A stretch of 64,000 nt of DNA from Akebia trifoliata (taxonomy: Eukaryota; Streptophyta; Magnoliopsida; Ranunculales; Lardizabalaceae): contig CM030706.1 of NCBI GenBank assembly GCA_017979445.1, positions 22,151,884 through 22,215,883 of the forward strand, read 5' to 3'. A program made the position numbers and the translations under genes. The notes below the pieces were generated by a model, which worked only from the letters and a program-made list of their open reading frames with translations, was not told the origin of the DNA and made no database searches. Each line of letters opens with the position of its first letter. Position 1 is the first letter of the stretch. Positions 44,881 through 57,165 of the stretch are shown here, piece by piece.

Positions 44881-47800
44881 TTTCACAACGAATTCAAAAA
44901 CAACGCGATCTTTGTGGAGAAGTGAAAGTAAACAAGCAAGTTCGGGTTCCTTTCTCAATAAGCAAGTATGTGGATGAGGTTCTTTGTGATGTGACATCGA
45001 TCCATGTTGGTCATATATTGCTCGGTAGACCATGGTAATTTGATAGGAGAGTGTCGCATGATGGGTATAAAAACCATTATTCTTTTGTAATGAACAATCG
45101 AAAAATTGTATTGGCCCCTCTCAAACCTTTGCAAGCTTATGAGGACCAGGTCAGGATAGCAAGTGAGTACAAAATGAGAGAGAAACAAAGGTGTGAGCAA
45201 AAAGAAGAGTAAGGTGAACAACATGGAGAGAAGAATAAAGTACTAAGTGTACTTGCTGAAAAACATAATGTTAAAAGTGTAATGATAGCAATGCCACAAG
45301 TTCTAGTTCTTATGTACAAAGATGTTTTTCTTTCCACTGACGATCTTAACTCATCTTTGCCTAGTGTTGTTGTGTCTTTATTATAGGATTTTGAGAATTT
45401 CTTTCCTGAGGAGATTCAACATGGTTTACCTCCTTTAAGAGGAATTGAGTACCAAATAAACTTCATACCTAGTTCTGCTATACCAAATAGACCTGCTTAT
45501 AGAGCTAATCCAAAGGAAACAAAGGAAATACAAAGACAAATGGATGAACTGTTGCAGAAGGGATTTGTAAGGGAGAGTCTCAACCCATGTTCAGTTCCTA
45601 TTCTCTTAGTACCAAAGAAAGATGGAACATGGCACAAGTGTATGGATTGTCGAGCTATTAATAAGATAACGGTAAAATATAGGCATCCTATCCCTAGGTT
45701 AGATGATATGTTTGATGAATTGCATGGCTCTCATTTATTTTCTAAAATTAATTTAAAGAATGGATATTATCAAATTTGCATGAAAGAGGGAGATGAATGG
45801 AAAACTGCATTTAAAACTAGATATGGGTTGTATGAATGGTTAGCAATGCCCTTTGGTTTAACTAACACACCTAGTACATTAATGAGATTAATGAACCATG
45901 TCTTGCGTACTTTGATGATATTTTAGTCTATAGCAAAAATGTTGATGACCATGTGAAGCATTTGCATCCTATGTTTAGTGTGTTAAGAGAACACCAATTA
46001 TATGTTAATCTTAAGAAATGCGCATTTTGTATGGAATCTGTTGTGTTTCTTGGATTTGTTGTTAGTTCGCAGGGAATTAGTGTTGATGAGGAAAAGGTAA
46101 AGGCAATAAATGATTGGCTTACACCTAAGAATGCGAACGAGGTAAGAAGTTTTCATGGTTTAGCAAGTTTTTATCGAAGGTTTGTTAAGGATTTTAGTTC
46201 TATTGTTGCACCTTTGAATGAACTTGTTAAAAAGAATGTTATTTTTAATTGGGTTAATGTGCATGATCAGGCTTTCCAAACTTTGAAAGATAAGTTAACT
46301 AATGCACCTTTGTTGTGTTTACCTAACTTTGATAAAGCTTTTGAAATAGAGTGTGATGCATCCGAGATTGGAGTAGGAGCTGTTTTGATGCAAAATTCTA
46401 AACCAATAGCTCATTTTAGTGAAAAACTAAGTGGGGCAACATTGAATTATCCTACTTATGACAAAGAGCTTTATGCATTAGTGAGAACTCTTCGAACATG
46501 GCAACATTATTTATGGCCGAGGGAATTTATCATTCATTCTAATCATTATAGCTTGAAATTCTTGAAGACCCAAGGTAAGCTTAATAAAAGACATGCTAAA
46601 TGATTGGAGTTTATAGAAACATTTCCTTATGTAATTAAATATAAACGTGGGAAGGAAAATGTTGTGGCTGATGCATTGTCAAGAAGGTATGTATTACTTA
46701 CTTCATTGCAAACTAAACTACTTGGACTTGAATTGATTAAAGATTTGTATGCCAATGATTCTAATTTCAGCCAAGTATGGAATGCATGTGCTAAGTGTGC
46801 GATTGGTGACTTTTATAGGCATGAAGGATTTCTTTTCAAGAAAGATAAATTGTGCGTGCCTAATTGTTTTGTTCGTGAGTTACTTGTAAGGGAAAGTCAT
46901 GGGAGAGGTTTAAGGGGTCACTTTGGTGTCCTAAAAACTTTAGATATCTTACGTGAGCATTTTTATTGGCCCCATATAAAGTATGATGTGCAATCTGTTT
47001 GTGATAAGTGCATTACATGTAGGCAAGCAAAGTCTAAAATTCGACCACATGGCTTGTATTCCCCTTTGTCTGTACTTAATCAGCCTTGGATTGATATTTC
47101 TATGGATTTTATTTTAGGATTGCCAAGGACTCAAAATGGTAAAGATAGTATATTATTTGTTATTGATAAGTTTAGTAAGATGGTCCATTTTATTGCATGT
47201 ACTAAAACCAACGATGCAACACATATTGCTGATTTGTTCTTTAAAGAGGTAGTTCGATTGCATGGGCCACCTAAGTCAATTGTTAGTGACAGAGATGTTA
47301 AGTTCCTAAGTTATTTTTGGTGTACTTTATGGAGTAAATTAGGAACTAAACTTCTATTTTCTACTGTTGCACATCATCAAACAAATGGCCAAACTGAAGT
47401 AGTTAATAGGACACTTACTACTTTGTTGCGTGTTATCATACAAAAAAAATTAAAAACAATGGGAGAAGTGTTTACCACATATTGAGTTCGCATATAATAG
47501 GACTATTCATTCAACTACTTCATTCTCTCCATTTGAGATTTTTTATGGTTTTAATCCTTTAACGCCTATGGATATTTTACCTTTGCCTACTAATGAACAT
47601 GCTAATCTTGATGGTAAGAAAAAGACAGATTTTGTGAAAGATTTACATGCCAAAGTTTGTGCCAACATTGATAGGAAGAATGAGCAATATGCTAAGCAAG
47701 CCAATAAGGACCACTTGAAAGTTATTTTCCACCCTGGAGATTGGGTTTGGGTGCACTTGCGTAAAAAGCGGTTTCCTACCCAAAGAAAATCAAAATTGCA

Positions 47801-47967
47801 ATCTCGAGGAGATGGTCCATTTCAAGTCTTGGAACGAATCAATGATAACGCCTACAAACTCGATTTGCCAAGTGATTATGGTAATGTTGGTGCAACTTTT
47901 AATGTTGTTGATTTATCCTTGTTTAATATAGGTGATTTGAGGACGAATCTTTTCGGAGAGGAGAGAA
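44881..47967 (+). pseudogene. CRM-like body 2 pol: protease end, RT, RNase H, integrase
   Basis: The order is a protease remnant (HVGHILLGRPW), RT (PCSVPILLVPKKDGTW, YRHPIPRLDDMFDELHGS, YEWLAMPFGLTN), RNase H ([14 protein letters not shown]), the integrase zinc region ([19 protein letters not shown]), core ([30 protein letters not shown]-like [15 protein letters not shown]) and C-terminus. Damage: a deletion before the YFDD motif (near 45907) shifts the frame, TGA stands for TGG at 46601-46603, a -1 shift lies near 47455, and stops occur at 45053, 45212 and 45388. Body 1 keeps TGG at the matching codon. Confidence 0.88.
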
Positions 47968-48436
47968 TAATGGAGATCGAGTTGCTGACCCAATAACTCA
48001 AGTTGATGTTTCAAGTCTTCTTAAGAACCATTACAAGGAATTGGCGGTCTGATGACTAGGGTAAGGACAAAGAGGATGGAAGAGGCATTGCAAGGCTTGA
48101 TTGTGGAAGTACAATACAAAGAGGCCATTCTAGAAGATTCTAAGACTAACTTCGGAGATATCAAAGTTTCATCAAGGATGGTCAACTATCTTTTTATGCA
48201 AGAGATCAATTTGGATGTAAGGGTTAATTGGGAATTTTTATGTTCTAATTGTTCTTAGTTTTAATTTCTTTATTTCCTAAGGACTAATTAGACTTTCTTT
48301 ATTTTTCCAAGGTCTAATTAGAACCAATCTTAATCTAATTTGTCTATAAAAGGGCACCTCATCTTGTAATTGAGACATAATTGATAATTTACATTTTATG
48401 AGAATTGAAGTTTCTTCAAGAACTTTTTTTTGTTTT
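47968..48436 (+). repeat. Terminal CRM-like LTR, left part
   Basis: It starts TAATGGAGATCG after GGAGAGGAGAGAA and runs to the inserted solo LTR. Together with 50474-50723 it makes about 719 bp, close to the 738 bp of the shared LTR. Confidence 0.75.
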
Positions 48437-50468
48437 TGTAGACATGAGAATGTTCATCTTTGAACCTCAATGTTACGTTGTGTGGAGTCGCCACCATTCT
48501 TTTTTGGAAATAGGTGTGAATGGGCACCCGAATCGATTCTTTTAAAATTTATTTTTCATGGCATTGTAGTGACTCTCACTCTTGAAAAAGGTATGGTCTA
48601 CCTAAAATCTAGGTAAGGGGATTCGGTTAGAGAATAGGGAAGGTGTTAGGCACCCCATTCTCTCCACCTAAGGTGGTTACCTTTAGATTTGGCCATTTTT
48701 GAAAAAAGATTAGCATAACAAGTAAAATGCATGGGATGCATGAAGTGGGTGGGTGCACATAGTGTGTATGTACCCCTTTTGAAAGAGGATTTAATGTTTG
48801 TATAGACATGAGGAATATCCTATAGGAGAGGATATTCCATAAAGTCATCACATTTTTACATGAATTGTAATGTTGGTTTAGGATTTTAGAGAAGTTCCAT
48901 GAATGGAGTTCCCTTTAGATTCAAAACCTTAATGCATGCATGCTTAGCTAGAAACTTAGTGTTTTAGCCCCATCAAGAGAGCTACTCAATTCTTCATCAT
49001 TGCCAAGCATGTGTGGTGTATGTGAATGGTGTACATTATGATGCATGAGATAAAAGTGGGTAAAGAAGGGCTTCAACCTCCATCCTTTCGACCAAACCGC
49101 CTCAAGCATTCCATGCTCAAGGTTGAGGTTCAATCTACTTGAAATGAAGGAGGGTTTTCCATCACATCTTAAAGGTTTCTAAAAAAAAAAAGAGAGGTAG
49201 AAGAAGAAGATGCAAGTTAAAAAAAATAAATAACAACTACTATACCCACCTTGTCCCCTTGGAAGTCTTGAATGAACTTGAGCTTGAAATATGAACTTGA
49301 GAGTTGAAGGATGTAGTTGAGGGTTGAGAGAGTTGAAGGTTGAGAGATGAGATAGTTGAAGGTTGAGAGATGAGAGATGAGTAGAGATTTTGGTAGAGTT
49401 TTAAGTTGAGAGATGGGGGCTTGATAACATGAATTGTTATTAGAAAATGAGGGTATTTATAGAATTTTTGGAGAACTTTTGGGGATAAAGTGGTCCAACT
49501 CTAAAAATAATGAGAATGAACATAAGGTTTAGGTTATTTCTTTTTCGATTTTCATTTGTATGAGGGCAAAGATCACATTTGTGAAGAAACCCTAAAAGCA
49601 TTCTTTGATCTTTGGTTTTTTGGTAAATAGAGGTGAGAGAACAAAAGTACTTTTGGGAGGGTGAATAAGGGAGTGACATGTATAAATGTGGAGTGGTAGG
49701 TAAAAAGTAAACCTTGGTTCATTTATAAATAACACATAAAGCAAGGGTGGAAGTATATTTTGTGAAATGGACCAATGTGAGAACAAAAATACTTTTGGGA
49801 GGGTGGGGTGAATAGGAAAATGACATGTGTAAAGGTGAAGTGGTAGGTGAAAAGTAGGCTTTGATTTATTTGTAAATTAATCATAAAGCAAGGGTGGAAG
49901 TATAATTTTGAAATGAACTAATGGGAGGACTCCATGTATGTACTTGAAGATTCCCACCTTTTGAGGGCATAATGGGAAGTTCTCTCACTTTTATGGATTA
50001 TTACCAAAGACCAAAGTATCTTTTTGGTTTGACTAACCTTTTTGGGAAGGGCATTCTTGAATTTTCACAAAGGGGGACTTGACTCTCCAATTAGATGATG
50101 CATTGGGTATTGGAGGCTTATGAGAGATCAACATGTGTCATCTTTTGAAGGGATGTGAGAGAATGAGCTTGGTGTTAGATTAAGGATATGGATTTGGGTT
50201 TGGGCTTAGAATATGGACTTGGGTTTTGGACTTGGGTTAGGTTGGAGAATGGATATAGGTTCGGATCGGATCATGGAAGTAAGTAGAATTGGCTTGGATT
50301 AGGGACAAGGTATGGGTATGCAAAAATAATATGAGATGATGCATGTATACATGAATAATGTTACGAAGTGGCAATGCGGGCCCGTTGAGAGGCTCGAGTT
50401 CTAAATTGAAATCAATTCGAGAAAATTCAGATTTTCTTAGTGGGTTTGTGCAAATTGGGGTGTCTACA
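48437..50468 (-). mobile_element. Solo LTR (TGTAGACA family), 2032 bp, TSD GTTTT
   Basis: On the minus strand it runs from TGTAGACACCCCAATTTGC to ATTCTCATGTCTACA. GTTTT is duplicated exactly (48432-48436, 50469-50473). The CRM-like LTR at 43370-44107 provides the uninterrupted site. There is no coding capacity. It contains GGAGTCGCCAC at 48484-48494, 47 bp from its end, matching the 39300 LTR. Confidence 0.92.
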
Positions 50469-50473
50469 GTTTT

Positions 50474-50723
50474 ATGTGTTCTAATTTGAATTCTTTATGA
50501 GATCTTTATGAGTTCTTGTTCGAGTTCTTGAAGGAGGGCATGAATCTTCGACTTATCAAAGGAGTGATCATCCTTTGTGACGTCTCAAGGTTGGGGTTTT
50601 AAGGACATAGCTTCCTTAAGGTTCTAATCCGATCAACATCATCTTTTGTTTCTATACAACTTGTGTTTCTTTCGATTCCTAGAAGAGATCATCAAAGAGG
50701 AGTTTCCAGAAGGAATCATATCA
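50474..50723 (+). repeat. Terminal CRM-like LTR, right part
   Basis: This resumes the LTR after the inserted solo LTR and matches 43836-44107. It ends GGAATCATATCA and directly abuts the 30-bp tandem array. Confidence 0.8.
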
Positions 50724-51243
50724 TTATATCCACTTCGAATATAGATCCACAACCCATATCTATTTAAAGTTGGGGTTCATGACCCATATCCAATCCGAAA
50801 TGGATCTACGACCCAAATATACTCCAAATTGGGTCCACGACCCATATCCACTTCAAAATGGGTCCATGACCCATATCCACTTCCAATATGGGTCCACGAC
50901 CCATATCCATTTCAAGTTAGGTCCACGATCCATATCCATCTCGAATTGGGTACACGACCCATATCCAATTCCAAGTTTGGTCCAAGACTCATATCCATTT
51001 CAAATCGGATCCACAATCCGTATCTACTTCAAAATGGGTCCACGACCCATATCCATTTTAAGTTGGGTCCACGACCCATACCCACTTCAAATTGGGTCAA
51101 CAACCCATATCCAATTCCAATTTGGGTCACAACCTATACGCATTTCAAATTGGGTTTACAACCCATATCTAATCCAAACAGGGTCTACGACCCGTATCCA
51201 ACTCAAATGGGGTCCATGACCCACATCTATTTTGAATCATGAT
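50724..51243. repeat. ~30-bp tandem array, about 17 units
   Basis: Units of 28-31 bp read GGGTCCACGACCCATATCC plus about ten variable bases. Each contains the small palindrome GGGTC-CAC-GACCC. Because the period is near 30, two plus-strand frames stay open (50770-51219, 50829-51242), but their repetitive peptides are a by-product. Confidence 0.9.
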
Positions 51244-51282
51244 CCATATGTGATCAATCCAAGATCAACAATCGGGTGATCA

Positions 51283-52811
51283 TGAAAGCGCCTTCAATCC
51301 GCGGGATGTGCGAATCCGCTTTTGACCTTTGAGGTTTGGGAGTCGCCACCTAGTTATTACGGTTTAGGAACCGAACATTGACTCTAAAAGGTAAATAACA
51401 CTAATCAACGAAAAAAAAAAACGGGTCCAGGGATCACGTTGGTTGGAAGATGTTAAGCACCAACCCCGTCCAACAAACAGTGGTCTTTACTATTTCCCAA
51501 GAATACTACATTGCCAAAAAGATCTAAACAATAAATAAAAAATAAAAAAATAAAAAATATTTATCTTTACAAACACAACGGTTTTGCTCCCTCAGATCTG
51601 GTGGAAAGATCCCTTGATTAATATTTCTTACTTCGTTCTGTCATCGGATTCACTTCAGATCTCCAAGACGAAGTACCTCCTTCTTAGATCTGAATTTTTA
51701 TGATTTGTTTATGGATTTCTAGGTATTTTTGAAGGGTTTCTAGGTATTTTTTGAGCTAAAGTTGGGGTATAGATATTAGGTAAGGAGTTAGGGCTTCAAA
51801 ATTAGGATTTTGGGAAGGTTGGGGAGGCTTCTTGACCTAGTTTTCTAGGATTTTCCTTTTCCTACGAAAATAGGTTGTAGAGACTCCTATTTATAGAATT
51901 TTTTAGATGCTTTTTATATAGAGTTAGTATTAGATTAGAATTGTTTTAAATAGAATTAGTGTTTAATTAGAATTATAAAATTAGTGTTATAGTTTAATTA
52001 GAATTATTTTAAATAGAGTTATAGTTTAATTAGAATTGTTTAAATAGAGTTATAGTTTTATTAGAATTGTTTTAAATAGAGTTATAGTTTACTTAGAATT
52101 GTTTTAGGGTTTTGAGTTTTAGTCTCACTTGATTGACTTGACTTTAGGATTTTGACTTGAGTCTTACTTGATTGACTTTAATTTTAATTAGCATTTCACT
52201 TTACATCAATTAATGTTTTAAATTTCAGAATTTTTAATTATTAAAATTGTGAAATTATCGTTTTGCTCTCGGAGAGGACTTTTTGCGTTTTAAATCAGTT
52301 TCGATGTTTCAGGATGTTTTGGAATAGATTTTTCATAAGGAATTCGATGGGAATATTAGTTTGTGTAATTTATGAATTTTTTTGTGCGAAATGATCGTTA
52401 ATTTTATGAGGGGTATTTTCGTAATTTTATCAAATTTTGTGAAAACTGGCAAAATGATTTATTTGGATTCGATTTGTTGTTTTATGCGTTGCAAGGATTT
52501 TTCTAAGCGTACTGTAGTTTCTAGGGATATTTTGATGTTAGAGGTATTTTGATAATTTTGTCATTTTTTAGTGATTTTTACCGTAAAACTTTTTTTTGTC
52601 TGTGAAATGATGATTTCTATGTTTTTGGGGTTATATTTTCTTAGCGTAGCGTGGTTTCTATAATTTTGTTAGTTTGAGATACCTCATCTGAATTTCTGAA
52701 ACATATCTAACAACAAAATACAGCATTGGAATAATCATCCATCATTGGGAACCGTTGCAATCGGGTTGACGAGTTGATTAATCAGGTGAGTGCAAAAATG
52801 GGATGTCTACA
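51283..52811 (-). repeat. 3' LTR of minus-strand Tat-like element
   Basis: On the minus strand it begins TGTAGACATCCCATTTTTGC, directly after a purine tract, and probably ends near 51283. It carries GGAGTCGCCAC at 51339-51349, the block shared with the LTRs at 39300 and 48437. The left end is estimated from that block. TTTAATTAGAATT-type words repeat within 51950-52110. Confidence 0.65.
51950..52110. repeat. Short degenerate repeats in the Tat-like LTR
   Basis: The words TAGAATTGTTTTAAATAGAG and TTATAGTTTAATTAGAATT recur about five times with a spacing near 45 bp. Confidence 0.7.
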
Positions 52812-53217
52812 GATGCCCTCTTTGGCAGAGGGTTGAAGCAAACTAGATAGTAAATCTCTTTTGGTAGATAGTGTGATATCCGAATGCCAAAGCTAGTGAC
52901 AGATCATTTTACAACCTAATTTAACAATTCGTTGGGATGTTTAGATCTTTGAGGGTAAAACTCTCCCCGAACGACTTTGTCAGGTCCTCGAGCTAGAACT
53001 CTCATTGACAATATCAGATCCTCGAATTTAAAAAAATTCTCCCTGACTAATGCAAAAGTGCACGTATGTACAATGGTGTGATGCTTATTGAGTAAAAATG
53101 TGTCAGGTCCTAGAAATCTTCTCTCACTGACAATAATGATTCAAAATTGAAATGTGCTTATGCAACGAAAGCAATCATGACAAGGTTGAACAATGAGATA
53201 ATTGGAGTCATAACATT
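52812..53217 (-). other. Polypurine tract and 3' noncoding region of Tat-like element
   Basis: The minus strand reads GCCAAAGAGGGCATC just before the LTR start, a good polypurine tract. Beyond it are short repeated phrases such as GTCAGGTCCT with CTCTCACTGACAA. No coding region is seen. Confidence 0.6.
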
Positions 53218-53709
53218 ATAGGAACTTCGTTAAATCCTATTTTAAATTCTTTTTTAGAGTTCGAAAAATTTTGAGTCTCGTTTATTGGACTCGATTTATT
53301 AGAGCCACGCTTCTCGGGTTAAAGTTTATAGGAACTTAAACAATCCTGTTAATTCATTCTATGATTAAAAAAAAGTTGGAGTCTCGTTTCTCGGACTCGA
53401 ACTTACTAAGCCACGTTTCTCGGGCTAAGGTTTACAGGAACTTAAACAATCCTGTTAATTCATTCTATGATTCAAAAAAAGTTGGAGTCTCGTTTTTCGG
53501 ACTCGAACTTACTAAGCCACGTTTCTCGAGCTTAGATTTATAGGAACTTAAATAATCCTATTAATTCATTCTATGATTCAAAAAAATTTGGAGTCTCGTT
53601 TCTCGGACTCGAATTTACTAAGCCATGTTTCTCGGGCTTAGATTTATAGGAACTTAAACAATCCTATTAATTCATTCTATGATTCAAAAAAAGTTTGAGT
53701 CTCATTTCT
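53218..53709 (-). repeat. 106-bp tandem repeat array (Tat-like 3' region)
   Basis: Units containing TAGGAACTTAAACAATCCT and GAGTCTCGTTTCTCGGACTC recur with an exact 106-bp period (GG anchors at 53331, 53437, 53543 and 53649) after a more diverged first unit at 53221. The last unit is cut by the Athila LTR at 53710. Confidence 0.92.
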
Positions 53710-54904
53710 TGATGAGACTATCGTTGTTCTTCTCACCGAAGTTAATAATAATCTTACTTTTACCTTACTTGTGGGGTAAGTAGGGGATCGAACCCAAGAG
53801 AAAGGCGGAGTAGAGTTAAGCTAAGAGGATAAAATTTAAATTAACTACAAGGAATTAAAACTATTTTTCTTTGTATTTTTGAACTTATAAGAATATGTAA
53901 AATTTCTAGAAAATGAATTAAAGTAAATGAAATTAAAAGCAAGTAAACTAATGAAATTAAAGCACCATTGGAGGTGGATCAACCTAAGACATGTTGATGA
54001 GCAATTCCTAGTCTTTAGCCTTTTTATAACTCAATCGTAAGGGCTTGGTGTTAGCTCCTTAGATCAGAAAGTTTTACAAATAAAATGAAATGAGAAAACA
54101 TAAACAAAGTAGAATTCTTTGAAAACTTCCTACTACCAATTATCTAGTTTAAGCATACTTTATCTTTATCTAATCTAAGCATAGAGTATCTATATTAAGA
54201 ATAAAAGGTACAAGAAACTTAAAGAGAACTCATAGGCATTTTAAATAAAAGAAATGCATAAAATTAGAAATAACACAAGAACTTGCTCTAGGCTTTTTCA
54301 CTCTCCAATGGAGGGGAACTTTGCCTAATGTCATTGCAAGAGAGGGAAGATAAGAGATCAAAGAACTTTTCTTCATTTCATGGAAAAACTTACAACTTCT
54401 TCTTCTATTATTTCTTACAAGACTATTTAACCAAAAGAAAATAACTAGAAGATAAAAATACAAAAAATAAGAGAATAGGCTAAGAACTTTAGATTAAAGG
54501 AGTCTTGGATAAGAGAACCAAGAGGGGACCCTCTCTCTAGAAATGGAGGCTCTATTTATAGAGAAAAATGTATGTAGAAGAGTCTAAAAGTAGCCTCCAC
54601 TTTTCTTTACACAAAAAGATAAAAGAGGAGAATATGAATTAAGGATTAGGGCATTCCAAAGTGGGCCCAAATGCTTTTGCCTTGAGATTTTGATTCCAAA
54701 ATGTTGATTTCCTGTACAAGAAACACACGTAATTATATTTATCTAATAAATGAATTTATTTATATATAATTAAGCCTAATTAATATGCAACATTGTGTTT
54801 TAAGGTTTATCATAATTATTACCTTAATATGGAGAAATAGGTACAAAAATCAAATAAAAATCCAAAAAATGTGTGTATAATTAAGTGTTTGGAGACACTC
54901 ATCA
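53710..54904 (-). repeat. Athila 3' LTR, 1195 bp
   Basis: On the minus strand it begins TGATGAGTGTCTCCAAAC and ends CGATAGTCTCATCA. It aligns with the start of the other LTR at 62965-63402 with a few percent difference by eye. The polypurine tract GGTAAGTTTAGGGTG lies next to it (54905-54919). Confidence 0.88.
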
Positions 54905-56257
54905 CACCCTAAACTTACCTTTTTCTAATCCCTAGAAAATAAAACTGCCACTTTGACAGGCACCTCGACTGCATTTAGCGAATATAGCAAGCCCTTGAAC
55001 CATTAGGTTACCCCTAGTCGACTAGTTTAACTCGTGAGGGTTTGCAGAAAATATACCCACAAAATTTTGAAAACAACTTTGAAGTAAAAATAATCAAAAT
55101 CAAAATTTATATTGAAAAGCACAAGTCTTTTTTTTTTTTTTGTCAATCAATTAGAAGTACTGCTTGATATAGAGTTCCAACCCTTATTTCTCTACGACAA
55201 AAGTTAGACTTAAATTGACCTTTGAACGATAGTGATTCTAACTCAGAAATTTAAGAGATTCGATTTCCTAGAATGAGTTTCAACCTTCTTACTACTCAAG
55301 AATAGCTAGAGTAACTTAGGGTTTAATTCTAAACTTAGCATCCTGTCTGGGGTAGTGAGAAGTGTGGATATTCACTTTAATATTTCTAAGGGACTTTATC
55401 TGTGATATTCCAGTATATTCACATTTTTACACTTGATGGCTTTCACCCTACTAAAACTTTACATAAACTTTTGGATCTTTAATTTTTTTTTGAAAGGTCT
55501 CTTTTTTTCTATTACTTCTTCACTCTTTTTCTAAGAAAAGTAGGCAGTCCTTTTCAAGGTACCCAGTCTAATTCAATAGTTGCTATACAAGGTGTATATA
55601 ATCCGGTTCTGTTTTTCTTCTAATCAGCCAACCAATTGAACAAGGAAGTCAAAGTTCATCAAACCTAGTTTTTCCTTAAACTCTAGGTAGAAAGAAGGTA
55701 ACAAGCTCTCTTAATACAATTTAGACTCTTGATAACCTTATTAGAAGTGACTATAAACCAAAAGATAACTTTGCTATAATTTTTGCCTAAGAGAAACACA
55801 AATGGGGACTCCAGATCATAGCTTCCAATAAAAGACTGATTAAATATTTTTAACTAAGTGCTTAAGATACAAGCTAAGATTTTGAACAAAATACAACAAA
55901 GTTGCCAACCAAAAAATATTTTTTTTTAAAGAAGAAAATAATAAGTGGAAATCCGACCCATACACCCCCAAACTTAAACATTATATTGTCCTCAATATTT
56001 CAACATATATATGCATAGGTAAAATTGAAATTGACAAAATGAAATGAAGTGGGTTAGATAGCACCTGAGAAAGACCTTACAGTCCTGTTGATATTTAATA
56101 CAATGTCCCCTGAAATGTGTGGGTTGCCTCCCAGAAGCGCTAAGTTTAACGTCTTTAGTTAGACGAAAATATAGTTAATTTTGATAGACGGGGTCATCGA
56201 GGAAAAGAACTTCCTCCTGCGGAACATACTCGAGAAAAGGTTTGAGACGTTGGCCAT
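54905..56257 (-). other. Athila 3' noncoding region
   Basis: The region between integrase and 3' LTR holds the polypurine tract and the motif GTGGGTTGCCTCCCAGAAGC near 56119. Athila elements often carry an env-like frame here; I see none. Confidence 0.65.
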
Positions 56258-57165
56258 TCACTTTGAAAGTGGATCCGTCCTTAGGATTAAGGACTTCAAC
56301 AGCACCATGGGGGTAAACTGTTTGGATAATAAATGGGCCAGTTCATCGAGACTTAAGTTTTCTTGGAAAAAGGTGGAGTCTGTTATCATATAACAAAACT
56401 CTTTGATTAGGAATGAAATTCCTCTTAAGAATGTGCCCCTATTGTGAAAGAATTTGGTACGCTTTTTGTACCTTTTGGTACAATCATACGAGTCATTTCT
56501 AATCTCTTCTAACTCGTCCAGTTGTAACTTTCGCTTCTCACAGGCTTTATCAAAATCAAAGTTGAGGTGCTTGATCGCCCAATATGCACGATGCTCTAGT
56601 TCTACAGGGCGATGACATGCCTTGCAAAACGCTAACCGGTAAGGAGACATCTCTATGGGTGTCTTGAATGCGGTCCTATAGGTCCAGAGTGAATCACTCA
56701 ATCTCAAAGACCAATCTTTCCTTGAAGGATTGACTGTTTTTTCTAAGATAGTCTTTATTTCCCTGTTAGAAATCTCCACTTGCCCACTTGTTTGTAGGTG
56801 GTAAGGTGTGACAACCTTATGCATTATGAGGTATTTCTTCATTAATACAGCAAAGATTTTGTTGCAAAAATGCGAGCCACCATCACTTATGATAGCTTGT
56901 GGAGTACCGAATCTTGAAAAAATTGTCTTCTTGATGAATTTTATCATAACCTTATGATCATTAGTTCTACATGCCACAGCTTCGACCCATTTTGACACAT
57001 AGTCAATGGCAACTAGGATGTATTGGTAACCTTGGGAGATAGGAAAGGGTCCCATGAAGTCTATACCCCACACATAAAAAATTTCGATGATCAGGATAAG
57101 ATTTTGAGGCATTTCATTTCTCTTGGAGATTTTTCCTAATCTTGACATCTTTCACAAGATTTGCT
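56258..57165 (-). pseudogene. Athila integrase core and C-terminus
   Basis: The minus-strand frame contains [31 protein letters not shown] and [10 protein letters not shown], giving the D, D and E of an rve core, then [20 protein letters not shown] and the basic C-terminal region. An indel near 57140 separates it from the zinc-finger part. The frame ends with DPLSK and TGA. Confidence 0.88.

Larger units (their letters stand above)
42370..50723 (+). mobile_element. Tandem CRM-like chromovirus pair sharing an LTR, with nested solo LTR
   Basis: Layout: a 5'-truncated, internally deleted body (42370-43369), an LTR (about 43370-44107), a PBS, a second body without gag (44125-47967) and a last LTR (about 47968-48436 plus 50474-50723). 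A 2032-bp foreign solo LTR lies inside the last LTR. The two bodies are nearly identical where they overlap. The RT wording, initiator-Met primer and coding tail extending into the LTR fit the CRM lineage; the lineage call is inferred. Confidence 0.75.

Noticed and set aside
50770..51242. Two overlapping open frames of 149 and 137 codons with repeating peptides
   Set aside because: They are forced by the ~30-bp tandem array and have no non-repetitive part or promoter context.
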